Under the pieces are notes generated by a model that worked only from the letters and a program-made list of their open reading frames with translations, searched no databases and was not told the origin of the DNA. A stretch of DNA of 64,000 nt, taken from positions 1-64,000 of the forward strand of contig JAHLWZ010000861.1 of assembly GCA_020536535.1 (NCBI GenBank). The letters are read 5' to 3'. The stretch is from Pelomyxa schiedti (lineage: Eukaryota > Evosea > Pelobiontida > Pelomyxidae). Positions 1-12,399 of this stretch are shown here, piece by piece; position 1 is the stretch's first letter; every line of letters starts with the position of its first letter. A program made the position numbers and the translations under genes.

Positions 1-380
1 AACAACAAACCACGCAGCCTGATGAACCTCCCACAATTGGGATTCCACCTCCACCGCCTCCTCCCCCGCCTCCAGCATTTGACCTCAGCGTTGTTGACCT
101 TTTGTACGCCAATGGGCCCCTGATACAGTGCCACAACACTCCGCACAGAAACAGCGCGTCCCACAATTCCGGCACCATCGTCTTTGGCGAGTTCAACAAC
201 GAGATCAGGAAGAACAGCGAGATACCCAAGGGGGTGATGCTGGGCACGCCTGCAATTGTGGGAGCACAGAGGGGCAAAGGCAGAGTCATGGTGTTCAGCC
301 CCCACCCTGAATCTACTGGGACTGAGAGGGCTAAGTCACTTCTGATTGATGCCCTAATGTGGCTAACACACCAGACCTGA
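1..380 (+). CDS. C-terminal part of a class I glutamine-amidotransferase-like protein (5' truncated)
   Basis: The open frame enters from the left edge (frame starting at base 3) and stops with TGA at 378-380. It begins with a proline-rich linker and continues into a compact alpha/beta segment. Near its end is 'GTPAIV' followed by 'GKGRVMVFSPHPE'. The Ser-Pro-His-Pro-Glu signature is the His/Glu part of the catalytic triad in class I amidotransferase-like folds, and the same signature closes the N-terminal domain of biotin-protein ligase-like proteins. The nucleophilic Cys half lies outside the window, so activity and substrate cannot be stated. The next gene is convergent, on the minus strand, about 250 bp away. 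Family call fairly secure; exact enzyme unknown. Confidence 0.6.
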   Translation, partial: QQTTQPDEPPTIGIPPPPPPPPPPAFDLSVVDLLYANGPLIQCHNTPHRNSASHNSGTIVFGEFNNEIRKNSEIPKGVMLGTPAIVGAQRGKGRVMVFSPHPESTGTERAKSLLIDALMWLTHQT

Positions 381-629
381 TCCTACATAGCTAATAATGT
401 CAAAATCTCACTCAAATTGACTTTTTTGTGTGTTACTACCACCCATAAGTATTGTTTTTTGGGTGCCCTCACATTTATTTTTTTTTGGTTATTTGGAAAT
501 GGGGTGTTTGTTGATGAAAATCTCACCCTTGGATATAAAATAGATGAATGTGGTGTGTACATCTGATAAAACTTATTTTTATTGGTTCTGCTTTTCTAGT
601 TGTTTGGCTCAAAGTCAACAAGTTACAGC

Positions 630-1585
630 TTAAGTTCTTGCACGGCCTAGTATTGGTGATGAGAATGGGTTTGAATAAGAAGAGGGAAAACATACTGCTT
701 GTATGGTATCAAATTGAGCAACAAGAGCGGCCAGCTGGTCACGTGTTAATTCGAGCTTCATGTGCTCCCGCGGTGCTTGTGTTGTTCCATCGGGATGTTT
801 GAGGCAAAGGTCTACTAGCGCAAGTGGCTTGTTAAGAACGGAGCTTTTATCACTGGAAATGCACACCTGTTACGTATTATTTCTTGGAAATAATTATATG
901 TCGGGTTGAATAATAATTAAATGTGGAAACGAGTGACAAACGTGAAGGCGCCAATCAAAGTCCTCAAGGTGAGTCTGTGAAAGTTGACCCAGGGAGTTTA
1001 TGAGACTGGCTCTCATATCATCATGCCTCGAGTTGACACACTCAAACACTGCATCCACAAAGGAAGGGGCTTCAAGTTGACGTAAATCAGCGTCAATCTC
1101 CTGTGGATGAAGAAGTTACGTTGTGCAGTTTGGGCCGTGCCACAGTTACAACTGCGATTTATTTAATCATATAAAATACTAAATCATAGGAATTTTAACT
1201 AGCACTCAAAAATAGAATCCTTCCAAAATAATATCACACCGGCTTTGTGAGTATGTCAAAACGAATGCAATAGGATAGGTAGTCACGCCATGCGTCCATC
1301 ACGTCCAACGGTAACCCATATTTACCCAAGTCACAGTACCGTCCACATGCATCATCAATTAGGGCGTGAAACAACTATGGGAGGAATATTTATTTAAAAG
1401 ATAAACAAATATACATAAAAGAAGGCCTGCGCAAGTGTTGACAACGGTTACATCCCACAATTAGTCAAACAAAACTACGACGCGCGCACCTCGGGGATGT
1501 TACACGAGCGGTGGTCGGCCAGCGACGCCAACTTGGCGGCGCCGTCACCAAGAGCCTCCCCTACACTCAATGTCCTGGTGCTCAT
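630..1585 (-). CDS. COMM domain-containing protein
   Basis: Four exons can be joined with GT-AG introns: 1490-1585, 1240-1374, 942-1100 and 630-866. They give about 208 residues, the usual COMMD length. The C-terminal half carries the COMM domain, with 'DFDWRLHV' followed by 'SSDKSS..NKPLALVDL' and the leucine-rich tail 'LELTRDQLAALVAQFDTI'. The N-terminal half is helical, as in the family. COMMD proteins assemble with CCDC22/CCDC93 into the Commander complex, which recycles membrane cargo from endosomes with retriever. Which paralog this is cannot be decided by eye; the 'SSDK' stretch recalls COMMD6/8. The start ATG at 1585 opens 'MSTRTLSVGE'. Divergent from the MSS4 gene, with 184 bp between start codons. 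Confidence 0.75.
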
Positions 1586-1769
1586 TCTCACTCAGTGTCC
1601 CTTGATCCTGTGATGGAGTGATCACCGGTGTGTTCGAGGGGTTTGTTTTTGTTTTTTTTCTCGTTTTTGGGGTCTTTCGTGGTGCGGCCATCGAAACGAA
1701 AAAAACAAGGGAAGGAGCTCCTCGTCCAACAACCAAACAAACACAAAGAAAAAAACCTAGAAGAACACA

Positions 1770-2494
1770 ATGAGTAGTGAGGGTGCAGAGGCGTCCAGCA
1801 GTACAACGTCACCGACGGCTCCCGCAGTTGCTAGTGACGTGTCTGCAGTTGCTACGGGCGGCGGTGGCGGCGGGGGTGCTGCGTGGGACGAAATTGTGGG
1901 ACGGGTGCTGTCTGCAGAGGGCAAAAATGCGGTGGGAATCACGTGCCCTGTGTGCACTTGCAAAATACTACAACCAAACATGGGCACATTTGTAACAGAG
2001 GAGGCATGTATATGTATATGTATATATGTATATATGTACCTACCTTCTTCTGATGGCCGTCCCCGTTTTTTTTTGTGTGTGCGGATTCAATGATTGAACG
2101 TAAACCAGAAGAACTCGCATAATACTACATATATATGTATATATATATGAGGTACATGTGAGTTAACTTCTTGTACTATTAGTTTTATCTCCCGTTTAAC
2201 AAGAAAAGTGCCGGTGGTCAGAATGTGAACAGATTTTGGCAGGTCAAAGACATGTTCGATTTTCTTGTATGAATCCCTTTCCATGCGATGCAATCGGACT
2301 CAAACACGCGCTATCTCCTGCAAGTCACCAACACACCACAGAATATTGGATTCACGAATCAGCTTACGTCATCGGGCACAGTTCAGCGGTACCTCACATG
2401 TGCCGACTGTGAGCGTGAACTGATTGGTATCAGCTTCTCCGATCCCAACAAAATACTCCTGTCATGCGACCGTGTCAACTACACCCTATCATGA
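1770..2494 (+). CDS. MSS4/RABIF-like Rab guanine-nucleotide-release factor
   Basis: Three exons (1770-2003, 2183-2266, 2342-2494) give about 156 residues. An extra N-terminal Ser/Thr/Ala/Gly-rich stretch precedes the MSS4 core. The core shows the first zinc pair 'CPVCTCKILQP', then 'GTFVTEE|FYLPF', the family signature 'FWQVKDMFDFL|NIGFT', and the second zinc pair 'YLTCADCE'. MSS4 proteins bind nucleotide-free Rab GTPases and act as chaperone or weak exchange factor on secretory vesicles. Intron 1 (2004-2182) appears to begin with GC rather than GT (GAG|GCATGT), because this is the only phase-0 junction giving the conserved sequence. Intron 2 (2267-2341, 75 nt) is GT-AG. An ATG-initiated open frame at 2288 is partly intronic and not a separate start. 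Confidence 0.85.
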
Positions 2495-2785
2495 TGTTGT
2501 ATGCCAGGGGACTGGCCTTTGTACTAATGACTGTGGCTGAATGGATGATTGCCATCCAACTTCTTCTTTTAAAAAAACCCCAGTCTACTACAAATTATTG
2601 CAGTGCAACATGGTGGCTTCCTTTGCATAGTGAGATTCTTCAGGTCATTCACTTTGCAGCCCAGGGTCCCCACAAAGGGAAACACTCTTGGCAGAATGGC
2701 AGAGTGATCCTAGAAAGGTGACGATGGGAAAGGCAACGAAAATCATAAAAATATAAAACAAGAACAAGCACCAAGTCGAACGGGC

Positions 2786-5700
2786 ATGGGAGACGAGGGC
2801 GACGAGTTTGATTATGGGTACGAGGCAGGGGCCGCGGCAGGGTCATCGTCAGCCACCAAATTCGTTGTCTGGGATCACACGGCGAGGGGCGCCAGGCCGA
2901 CGAGGTTCTCTGTCGTCGTAGACACCTCCGGGACACTGGATGTGCGCCCTGACCCCCCACGCAATTAATCCCATCCCGAATTATGGGACGCACCAGCCAG
3001 TCAGACCTGTTGGGTTTTCTTATTGTGTTGCTTTTTTGTAGGATTTGATGCAGGCCATATGTATTGAGAAGGACTATGATGATGGAACTATTATGATTGC
3101 ACCGTTTGAGGATCAGAACAAAGACCTCACTCCTTGCCGTGAGCGTACCCTCCAACAGCTTAATCTTTTGCAAAATCCAGTGGTCATAATTAAGGCTATT
3201 CCTGGATGTGAGGTAACAGCTTTGGTTTTTACCTCCCCCGTGATACTTATATCCCAGTAGTTTATGACAACAACTGAAGCCTCACAAGAGGGTACCCTAT
3301 TGTCTCCGTTTTGGCATTTAACCTAATTTGAAAAGGTTCAGGGGCCGGTTTGGTGCCTCTTGGTTGTGCCAGAGAATCAGATGTAGTTGATACCTCTCGT
3401 CCCACAAATGCGTCTATTGTACCTTCTGGAGGACCAAGTTCAAGTGCAATGTCATCACTTGGCGGGTGGGGTGCATTTTTTAGCAACTGGTCGTCGTACA
3501 ATTTCAGTAAGTCTACCACTGGTTATGTTGGATTGGCGAACCAAGGGGCTACATGCTACATGAACAGCTTCATACAGGTGAGAGGTACTGTGAAACACCG
3601 GAGCTCATTTTGGTGATAGAGTCTCTTTATGACCCCCGAGTTCAGACGAGCTGTTTACAATTGGTCCTTCGAGGAAAAATTCGCCCGCGATTTGGCTGCA
3701 AAGGAAAAGGCAGAAGCTGAATCTGCCACTTCAACTTCAGAGCAGTCAAACAGTACAACTCAGACTACTGGTAGTATCCTCTACGCATCTTCTCACTCTC
3801 ATACATACTAGGAAAGAAGGCAGATGCTCCAGCAAAACGTAATCCCGCTTTTTTGAATGTGTACTAATCCTCTCCACAGCGGTTCTCAATAAAGATGGTA
3901 CACCAGAGACCTACAGGCAAAGGAAGGAGCGCTTGTCAATTCCACTTCATCTCCAGAGGCTATTTTTACAACTCCAGACATCTGAAAAACGAGCTATACA
4001 AACCAAATCTTTAACCAAGAGCTTTGGCTGGGATGATGCAGAGGCGTTTACTCAGCATGACGTTCAGGTGGGTGACTACCTCACGTCAGGACTAATCCAC
4101 ATCAAGGAACTATGCAGAGTGCTGTTTGATGCTCTTGAAGACAACTTTGCTCACACCGAACAAGCTAATTTGATTACAAGACTCTGGCAGGGAAAAATGA
4201 AGGACTATGTCAAATGCCTGGTTTGTAGTCAATCCCAAACTTCAACTCATTTTGTAAGGAATGCGGTACAGAGTCTGCTAGGCAAGACACCTATCTTGAC
4301 ATTGCTCTTGATGTAAAAGGGTTCGGACAAACTGTTGCGGTGAAGAGTATACAAGAAGTAAATAGGCAATCTTTGTTTCCCTATCTAAGGGAGTGTAGGC
4401 CCTTGCCAAGTACATTCAACCTGAGACCCTTGAAGGGCGAGACCAATATAGTTGTGAAAAATGCAACAAAAAAGTGAATGCAAAGAAAGGGCTGGCATTT
4501 GTAACCTTCCCATATTTCCTTATGCTCCAGCTCAAGCGGTTCACGTTCGACTTCGCCACTGTATAATTTGCAATACGAAGTACGTGATATTAACACCCAC
4601 AGGATCGCCGAGTTAAACTAAATGACCGCGTCGTGTTTCCTCTCTTTTTAGATGTAAATGATTTCATTGAAGGTAGCTCAACTGTAGTCTGTGTAATTAA
4701 CACAACACAGGGAATGAAGAGGTTGCACGAAGCAAGTTTATCAACTCCGGCGCCCCCTCTTTTGATCCAAATCAAGAACGCCTTACTCCAACTCCAGACC
4801 GTCCTTATGTGTATGAGTTATATGCCATTCTCATCCACCGGGGAAGGTAATTACTTCTCCTTACATGCTTTATTCCCTTTATTCACTTTCCCTCAGTGCT
4901 TTAGGTGGACACTATTATGCATATATTAAGGTTGTCTCTAAGGTATCCAGTTAATATTTACGCGTACCTGAACAGGCTCTTGATAAAAATAAATGGTTCG
5001 AGTTCAATGATAGCACTGTTGTGGAAATATCTTTTGAGGACATAGAGAGGAGGTTACTTCCCTTGCCCACGACTCTTTGGCAACACCAAACAGTTTTGGA
5101 TATGATGAAGATGAAGAGTCCACATCAAGTCAATCTGGGTGGTTCAGCTCTTACAAAAGTGGTGCAAATGCCTATATGCTCATGTACCGGAAAAGTATGA
5201 GGGACTTATTGTGAACCCAAGTTAATACATTTCGGCAGTTGAGGCAGGAAACCAGACGATCCCCACAAAGGAGGATCTTTCAGCAAATATTCTTCGCCAA
5301 GTAGAGGAGGATCTAGCAAGGCACTTTTTTGGGAGAGGTGGATACTGTTACTCATTTTTTCCTAGGGCAAAACTCAAAGAGGAAAAAAAGAAACTTGAGA
5401 GGGAGACATACAACGTCCGTATTTTCTTTAAAGGGGAGGAAAAGACTCTCTCTGTACATAAGTCTGTTTCCTTTAGAGATGCCTTGGTATTGGCTTAATG
5501 GTTATTTCCACTCATCGATGAACCAGATGAAAGCTGCTGAAATGTTCGGCCAGCAACATAGACCCCTTGAATGCCTAAGAGTTAGACAATATCAAGCTCA
5601 GAGTGATGTACCCCTAGATCCTGTCGCTGGTAACCTTGATGAACCAGTAGAGATGCTGAAATTATCCTATAAGGTATCAATCCATAACATCTGACCGAGA

Positions 5701-7514
5701 ATAATCATGTACTCACAGCCTCTGCTTCTTGAAGTCCGTGAGCCAGACCAAGAATTCCCAGCCTACGACCCCAATTTCATGGCACTGAAGTTGGCATTGT
5801 ACAAACCAGACACTAAAGAATTCGTTTTGCATGACATATCAGTTGAGAAAAAGGGCACAATTGAAACTTTGAGGGTAGGTCCCTGATCCGTCTCCTTACT
5901 CTAACCATCCAACAGGAACTCATTTTCAACAAATTCGGAATTCCAACAGGGGAACAACTTATCGTACAAGAACATGTACAGGTGTGGGGGAATTCACCCC
6001 CTTATTCCATGCTTTCCGACCCTACTGCAAGGCTCCGAGCGGATTGCATGTTATGGGATGGCTCGAAATTATTTGTTGAGTAATGGCACGCAATGTTCTG
6101 CTATCCAAAACTCAATTTATTTTAGGCAGCATGCGCCGTCCTCAGATGGCATTACCATTCCTGCGGACAGTGCTTGTGTGGCGGAAATTGAAAGATCCCG
6201 CAGTCTGTTGAATATTAAGATTATCCATATTGGAATGGGCGAGACACCAGATCTCAACCTTCAACTGTCCAGACAATCAACTCTTCTGGAACTAAAAGAA
6301 AAGCTCAGTTCTGTGTGTGGAACCACTTCCCCGGCATCAACCTAACTCCGAATAAAACAGAGCACAGGTATCCCTGTTGATGAGATGAAACTTTCTAGAG
6401 GCACTGTTAATTGGCGATTTGAAGTTGTGTTGCTCCCTCTGTTTCCCCATTAACAAAAATACACAGATGAAAAATGTTGCGCTTACTCTTGCGGAACATC
6501 ATGTCAGTGACGAGCAAGAATTATTCATCGAGAGAGGAAGACCTTTAAAACCAACAGAGACAACAATGATGTAATTCCAAGTGGCCTAAGTTCCGACTTT
6601 ACTGATGCCGCTTAAGGTTTTATATGTATACTCCTGATTCCTCTGTGAAGATCTACGACCATATGTTCAATCTGCCAGTAGACGAGGCAGAAACAGTCTC
6701 CGATCTCAAGAAAAGGATAAGTGAAGCACTGAAAGTGCAAAAGAATATTGACATGCCATCTGATGTAATGCGACTCAGAGACATGTACAGTCATAGCCAG
6801 CTTGCATCAAAAGTATTTCTTTTTCCTGTATTCCGTATCCCAACTAGAATTCAGGTATTACCAGATAACACGATTATCAAGAACGCTCTTTCTGTAATAT
6901 ATTCCAACAAGCCACTGGCCATTCAGGTGTGTAATAATTTAGAACGTCTTCCTGAATATCCACCGTTCTAAATATTTGCAGCTACTACCGGGCCCGGAAC
7001 CTGTGACAAGTCAATCACAAATGGTATTACTTTTGCAGCAATGGAATCCTTCTACCTTCACTGTTGGGCCTCGTGTGGAGGTAATTCCGTAACCACATAC
7101 CTGCATTCAATCTGATTATAAACCCAGGTTGTGGTACCCGAATCCTTATCTGTTAGTGACCTCCGGAGGAACTTAGCACAACAAATGGGCCTTCCAGAAC
7201 TGGAATGGACAAGAGTTGGCTTGGTGAAGGAACCCTATGCGTCCGTGGGACCCACAAATACTCTAGAACTTCCGGAGCTGATGTGGGACAGAGTTCCACC
7301 TGCTGAGGAGAAACCAAGTAACATTTCAAATCCACTGCTGTATTCTTACCCAATCCCAGAATTGAGAGACCTTCCTATGTTTGTTCGTGACGGAGACCTA
7401 ATTTTCTACCGGGACAATACTGAGAAGCTGAAAGTGCTATCTACTGAAGAAAAAGCTGCAATTCAGAAGGAGATAGCAGCCCGCACACCGTGTGTTACAA
7501 AAAAAAAACACTAG
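2786..7514 (+). CDS. USP47-like ubiquitin C-terminal hydrolase (many short exons)
   Basis: A long deubiquitinase gene whose exons follow USP47 closely. The N-terminal ubiquitin-like part begins at 2786 ('MGDEGDEF'). The Cys box '[16 protein letters not shown]' lies near 3525-3570. '[11 protein letters not shown]', '[26 protein letters not shown]' and the zinc-ribbon-like 'CEKCNKK' follow. The His box '[13 protein letters not shown]' is near 4900 and the later acid 'KWFEFNDS' near 5000. The C-terminal half carries the tandem ubiquitin-like segments typical of USP47/USP7, ending at '[14 protein letters not shown]' and TAG at 7514. Introns include unusually short ones: 4068-4106 (39 nt) and 4221-4258 (38 nt). 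At several points inside exons (near 4435, 5045, 5190) the homologous reading jumps frame by one base without room for an intron. This fits single missing bases in the assembly, or decay. Expected to remove ubiquitin in the cytoplasm or nucleus; family assignment firm, integrity less so. Confidence 0.88.
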
Positions 7515-7905
7515 TTATTATTAATAGTTGTTAAATCTAACTTATACACAAAAAAGCCCGCGCATAACAAGTAGCTTCTGGGGATCAAGAAAGGAGACTG
7601 CCCTAAAAATACACACCGACAAGGACTAACACACCAAAATCGCCAGTTTTTTGTTTCACTAATATTGGTATACAATAAACCTTCCCACCATCACAAGTGT
7701 TTCCACATCCAATACAACTTCTTTTCACAGTTAGTGCGATTAGAGTGGGTATTACCCATACCTGCTCAGCACTCTTTGTTGACAACCTAGGGGGAGGTGG
7801 TGCTGGTGGGGGACAGGGTGTAATTTTGGAGCTGGGATCAGACCCAATACTAGTTGAAGCTGCAGTTGCTGCTTCTGATGTTGCAACCTTAAAATTGAGG
7901 ATTTG

Positions 7906-8627
7906 TTAGATAGACGAAAATAAGGGATAGGAGGAACATACAGATGGTTGTTCCGGATGGATTTGTTGGTTTTGGAGAAGGGTGAGAACGTTGGAGTTTG
8001 ATGCCAGGGTTGTTGAAGGTGTTATTGTTACAGAGGGCCCGTCAATGAACCCGTGGTGTGCGTAGAAATCGTGCTTGTCCTTGGTGCTGAGATATATTGC
8101 GTCGAATCCCATTTCAGTTGCGGTTTTCTGTGCGTGGTTCAGCAGTATTGTTCCGTAGTTCCTGCCTCTCCATTGGCTGGAAACGAGCACTTTGTTATTA
8201 TGGTGAGTGCCTTATCAGATCCATTTCGCAAGTGTTACACTTATGTGCACTTATGCATTTATTGGATTTCAGTGGGTAGAATATATTCCATAGAAGTGAA
8301 TGGAACCATTTTCAATGCCAACCGGATGTGGTGTAGTCACTGGGGAATGAACAACAAATGCGAAGCTGTATCCACCAATGACAGTTTTCCCATCACATAA
8401 GACCAAAGCAAAGTGCAGCGGCAATCCGTCGTTCGATTTGAGTAGAGTTTCGGTTCTAATAGAGAAAAGGGGAAGTCAAACATGCATCATTCATACTATA
8501 AGTGCATTCCCCTTAATTACCTATTCTGTTTTGATCTAGGCCAGTGTGAATTGAGTACATCACCAAGTGGATCAACAACCCACCTGTTTTCATGCACCTG
8601 TTGTAGGTCAAACAAAACATCAAACAT
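7906..8627 (-). CDS. NAA80/NAT6-like GNAT N-acetyltransferase
   Basis: Three exons (8521-8627, 8307-8455, 7906-8189) give about 179 residues. The N-terminal part 'VLNSHWPRSKQNR|TETLL' and the middle 'LPLHFALVL' match the layout of NAA80 (NAT6), the enzyme that acetylates the N-terminus of processed actin. The acetyl-CoA loop follows in the last exon: 'QWRGRNYGTILL', a variant of the Q/RxxGxG/A motif, then 'HDFYAHHGF', the conserved strand-helix end of GNAT folds. The start ATG at 8627 is the first in frame. Role in actin maturation is inferred from family resemblance. Convergent with the USP47-like gene; the two stops are about 390 bp apart. Confidence 0.75.
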
Positions 8628-8899
8628 TCAAAAAAAAACAAAAAAAAACCTTTAGTAGGGATGGATTTAAACACGTTTTTGAGTGGCATCCCAGACACAC
8701 CAATACACCAACCCCCGGCTCACCACTTTCGCGCCCCCCGGACATTAATTTTGCAGTGTCTTTCGAATCGCCTAGTTCAAAGAAAACTGGGTTTTGATTC
8801 TGTAAACAACAAATGGAGGTATTATTTTGAGCTATTTGGGGTGTTGGCTGGGTTTGTACATTTTTTTTGTGTGGTATGTGCTATGGTATGGTTCTGTTT
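8628..8899. other. Intergenic spacer upstream of the NAA80-like gene
   Basis: No supported gene. Short open frames here are fragmented and have no recognisable residues. The stretch contains A- and T-runs and probably holds the NAA80-like promoter and the 3' end of the adjoining channel gene, both on the minus strand. Confidence 0.5.
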
Positions 8900-11800
8900 T
8901 TAGCTTTTGGCAGCGTCGGCAGCTTTCTTAGCGGCTGCGGCTTTCCTTTCTTCGTCCCTCTTCCTCCTCTCTTCCTTCTTTTGATCCAGTGGAGGTAATG
9001 GCGCCGGTGGCCCCCTGTTGCGATACAGAATCACGGCAATGGATACAAAGAGATGAAGCCCAGTCCACAGTACCGCGAACCCGATGGAGAATATGTAATC
9101 CACAATCACGGACTAGTATGTATGAGGGAGGGAAATGTTGGTTAATCAATTGATAAGCGGAATGTTTGGTGGCTTGGGATTTTTTTGGAAAGAATTACCG
9201 CTGCTGGGAGGGAATCATCTGTCACGTTTGTGTATGATATCCCGAGTTCTAGAACGGCTGAGATGCAGTGACCGACAATGAGGCCAAATGTGACCAGGAA
9301 AGCGGCCAGTAAGTACAAATCCATGTATGTGAGATACTGTGTGCAGAGTTAACGGTTCTAAAGATATTCTCCATCCCCAATACAAAGGTGTTACCTGTGT
9401 CTTGCAAACTGTCACACCGGTGGAGAACCTTTTCCCAGTTACAACACAAATATAAAAGATAGAGATATCAAACATACTTGAAGAATACAACAGCGGCAAC
9501 AATGGCTGCAGAAGCTTCAAATCGGCTGAAAATGGAACTTGCCTCCTTCTCAACAAACACAACAAATCCGGCTCTATTAATGCATTCAGCCCAATGAATA
9601 TCCACAAAAAAAAAAAAAAAAAAAAGAAAGGGAGAAAAAGGGAAAGGCGCTATAACATACGCAACGATGCAAAACATTGGAACGAGGCAATTCCAAATGT
9701 AGTATGCCGTCTTTCTTTGGGCTGTTATCTTGTGGAGGGTGAGAAGTGACTAAACGAATTGAAAAAGAGACCTGAATTCCTTCCACATATTGTGACGGAG
9801 AATAAAATATTGTTGAATGGTAAACATCCCAATCCTCACATTCAGGGGTCGCTGAAGGATGCGTTTTGGTGCCGAATGATTGGTAATCTTGCGTACACCC
9901 ATCATCGATGGGGTTGAGGCGTTCGAATTTTGGGGTAAAGGCCGTAGTAGATAAAGGCCACCTGGAAGTTGGGTGAGGTTTGCGTGAGAATATGAAAACA
10001 TATACAGAGCCATTTCAAATTGGTGTTTATCGAGAGGGAAATGTTGAAGTTGCAGTACTTTGCTGAATTCCCCTTGTGCTTTCCATTTGTACTTCACCAG
10101 TGGGTTATGGTTGTCATTATTCCTTTTATCTTTTTTTAGGGTTTGTTGCTTTTCAATCTCTGTATCACGAGCGTCAATAGTCACTGAGTGGTAAATGACA
10201 CTGAAAGAATCTTGCGAGGATAAATTTTGGAATGTAAGTGGGGGTAGCCAGACAGTCTCTGGAACAACAGTCCACTCTGTTATGTTTTTGTCTTTGGGCA
10301 TGTTTATCTCGTGTTGTGACTGCCAACTCATCCTCATAGAGACAGTCACTTGGAACTGGGATGTGTCAGAAACTTTCAAGTTTTTTATGTGCGCACTTTA
10401 TTGTAAGATTCATCCACCTCCATCAGTTTAACTTTCAACTGTTCAACAGTGATCTTTATCTGCTGGTAATCATCCTGGTGAACTCTCGAACTGGTCTGTG
10501 TTGCTGCCACTATTGTCTTAATGCGATTGGCATCACCATATTTAATGGGCGAATCTGATTCAAATTGCAAATCAGTAAGGTCATCAATTTCCATGGTTTT
10601 TACAGCATTTTCAGTTATCTACAACGATTTAGAAGAATACAATATCCGTGGGATATACTTTGTTTTCTCGACAAGCTTTCACCACACTAGGATGAAATTG
10701 GCACATTGCCAACATCTGACAGAAATCTTCAACTTCCTTACCCAGGGTATGATTTCGAAGTTGAGTGAATAGAATGGTTTGCTCCTCACCACTCAGGTCC
10801 ATTTTATTCTCACTTGCAGCGTACTTTTTCCCAGGACTGTAATATATTCTCAGTAACTGGCATAAATGGCGTAAAACATACATCCAGATATAGGTTTCAA
10901 TTTGCTTGTCAAAAAGTTTCCGTGTGGTCATAGCCGCGAAACTTTTGAGGGTCTGAAGAGTAGTTAATCTTATTGCATATCATACGGGTGTGTACCAGTT
11001 TTTCGCAGTGTGCAACTATTTTCTCTGCAATCTTTTTCTGCACAGGATCCATTATGTTCAGCACGGTCTCCAAGCCTTCCTCACGCTCCCTTGCGGTCAA
11101 TGGAGTACCCCTTGCAGTCATGGGTGAGGAAGTGGCAGGTGCCATCACAGGAGTCCCAGCAGCGGCAGCATTGGAACTAACAACAATACTCGTACTACTA
11201 CTAGTCATCTTCGCAGTATCAACTTCCCCCGCCGTGCCAATGGCACAGCTTCCAGAAAGTGGGGAAGCCCTAGGAGTGGTACCAGATTTTACAGAAGCGG
11301 CCGTCAGACTAGGCACCCTACTACTACTGCTGCTGCTAGTAGCGGGAACAGCAGCAGCAGCAGCAGCGGCGGTAGTAGTATTAGTAGCAGCATGAGCATC
11401 AGTACGAGACTGTGTAGCACCACTCCCACCGCCACCACCACCACCACCGCTAACAACAACCACAACGGCCGCATCCGTGCCAGTCCCCCCCTCGCCGCCG
11501 CCGCCGCCGCCACCACCACCACATGACGACGACGATGACGACGGCGACGCCAGCTTGGTCACTGGTGCACTCTGCGGCACGTCCTCCTCGTCCTCGTCCT
11601 CGTCCTTGTCTTTGGCATTGACACGCCCATCGAGCACCTTGGGCGCACCCTGGCTCCTTCTATTACCCCCGCTGCTCCCGCTGCTGTTGCTCTTGCCGCC
11701 GCCGCCGCCGCTGCTGCTGCTCGCGGAGCGCGGGGATGAGGAGGCCGAGGAGGAGGGGTGGTGGTGGTGGTGGTGGCCGCTGCGCCGCCGCCTCGGAGGA

Positions 11801-11949
11801 GGCCTAGCCACAACACCCGCCGTTGTCGCCGCGGTGGTTGCTGCTGCTGCTGCTGCAACATTTTGCTGGTGGTCTGGGCCGTCCCTGTTGTCGCTACCAC
11901 TTTCTTCGTCGTCCGTTTTGGTCGCGCGCGCCGCTTCGTCGTCCGACAT
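8900..11949 (-). CDS. Pentameric ligand-gated ion channel (Cys-loop-family-like), paralog 1
   Basis: Reading from 11949, a Ser/Gly/His/Gln-rich N-terminal extension (about 250 residues) is followed by a helical segment ('GLETVLNIMDPVQKKIAEKI', later 'MDLSGEEQTILFTQL'). Then comes the pLGIC extracellular domain: beta strand 'ITVEQLKVKLMEVDESYN', 'VSMRMSW', 'VVPETVWLPPLTF', and the loop 'HFPLDKHQFEM', which has the FPxD motif but no disulfide cysteines. The membrane part has M1 ('YYIWNCLVPMFCIVAYV'), M2 ('SRFEASAAIVAAVVFFKYV'), M3 ('YLTYMDLYLLAAFLVTFGLI') and M4 (9040-9109). A short tail rich in Lys, Glu and Ala follows. The Glu just before M2 resembles the cation filter of bacterial channels. 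No signal peptide is visible ahead of the extracellular domain. Some internal junctions (near 10930) are unresolved. Paralog of the gene at 15100-18291. Confidence 0.75.
9605..9625. repeat. Poly-A tract in an intron of channel paralog 1
   Basis: A run of about twenty A's (T's on the coding strand) lies between the M1 exon and the M2 exon. On the coding strand it forms a long pyrimidine tract within the intron, as near an acceptor. It is also a site where read-length errors are likely. Confidence 0.7.
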
Positions 11950-12399
11950 CGTGGGATGTATTTTGTTTTTCAGTTTTTTCTCTGATTGATTGATTCAAAC
12001 TTACAAGACTGGGTGGGTAGTAGGTAGGGGGATTCAGTCCCGCGTAACTTACAGTGGTGTGTATGTGGTGTGTGGTTGTGTGTTTTGTGTTGTTCAGGAG
12101 GTGCTGCTGTTCTGTGGATTGATCATGGTGATGGGGCGGTGACGGCATGATGAGCAGGGGCATGTGTGCATGCAGATAGGACACCCTGTGGTAGGCATCG
12201 CAGTGGCGCCTTGTATTATCCCTAGGCACTTCTTGCAGAACTGTGCGGGGGTTAGTGTAAATGTAAACGGAAAGGTAAGTAGGTTGCGGTGACCTTGTGA
12301 TTGTTGTCATTGGGGCATAGCAGGCACAGTGGCTGTTTGGATCCACACCTGTTGTGTTGCAGGTGGAATGTAAGCCTAATTTGTTTGGAAAAGCAAGGC
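11950..12399. other. Spacer between channel paralog 1 and the Q-rich gene
   Basis: A 450-bp stretch separating two minus-strand genes. It contains GT-rich runs (12050-12090). An open frame on the minus strand has no protein-like composition and no family resemblance. Probably the channel gene promoter and the 3' region of the Q-rich gene. Confidence 0.5.

Noticed and set aside
2288-2341. ATG at 2288 as start of a separate small gene
   Set aside because: It lies in MSS4 intron 2; the conserved FWQVKDMF exon is upstream and joins to NIGFT at 2342.
4430-5200. Programmed ribosomal frameshifting in the USP47-like gene
   Set aside because: No common slippery motif at the sites and one break lies in a homopolym-run, so missing bases in the assembly are the simpler reading; kept only as an alternative.
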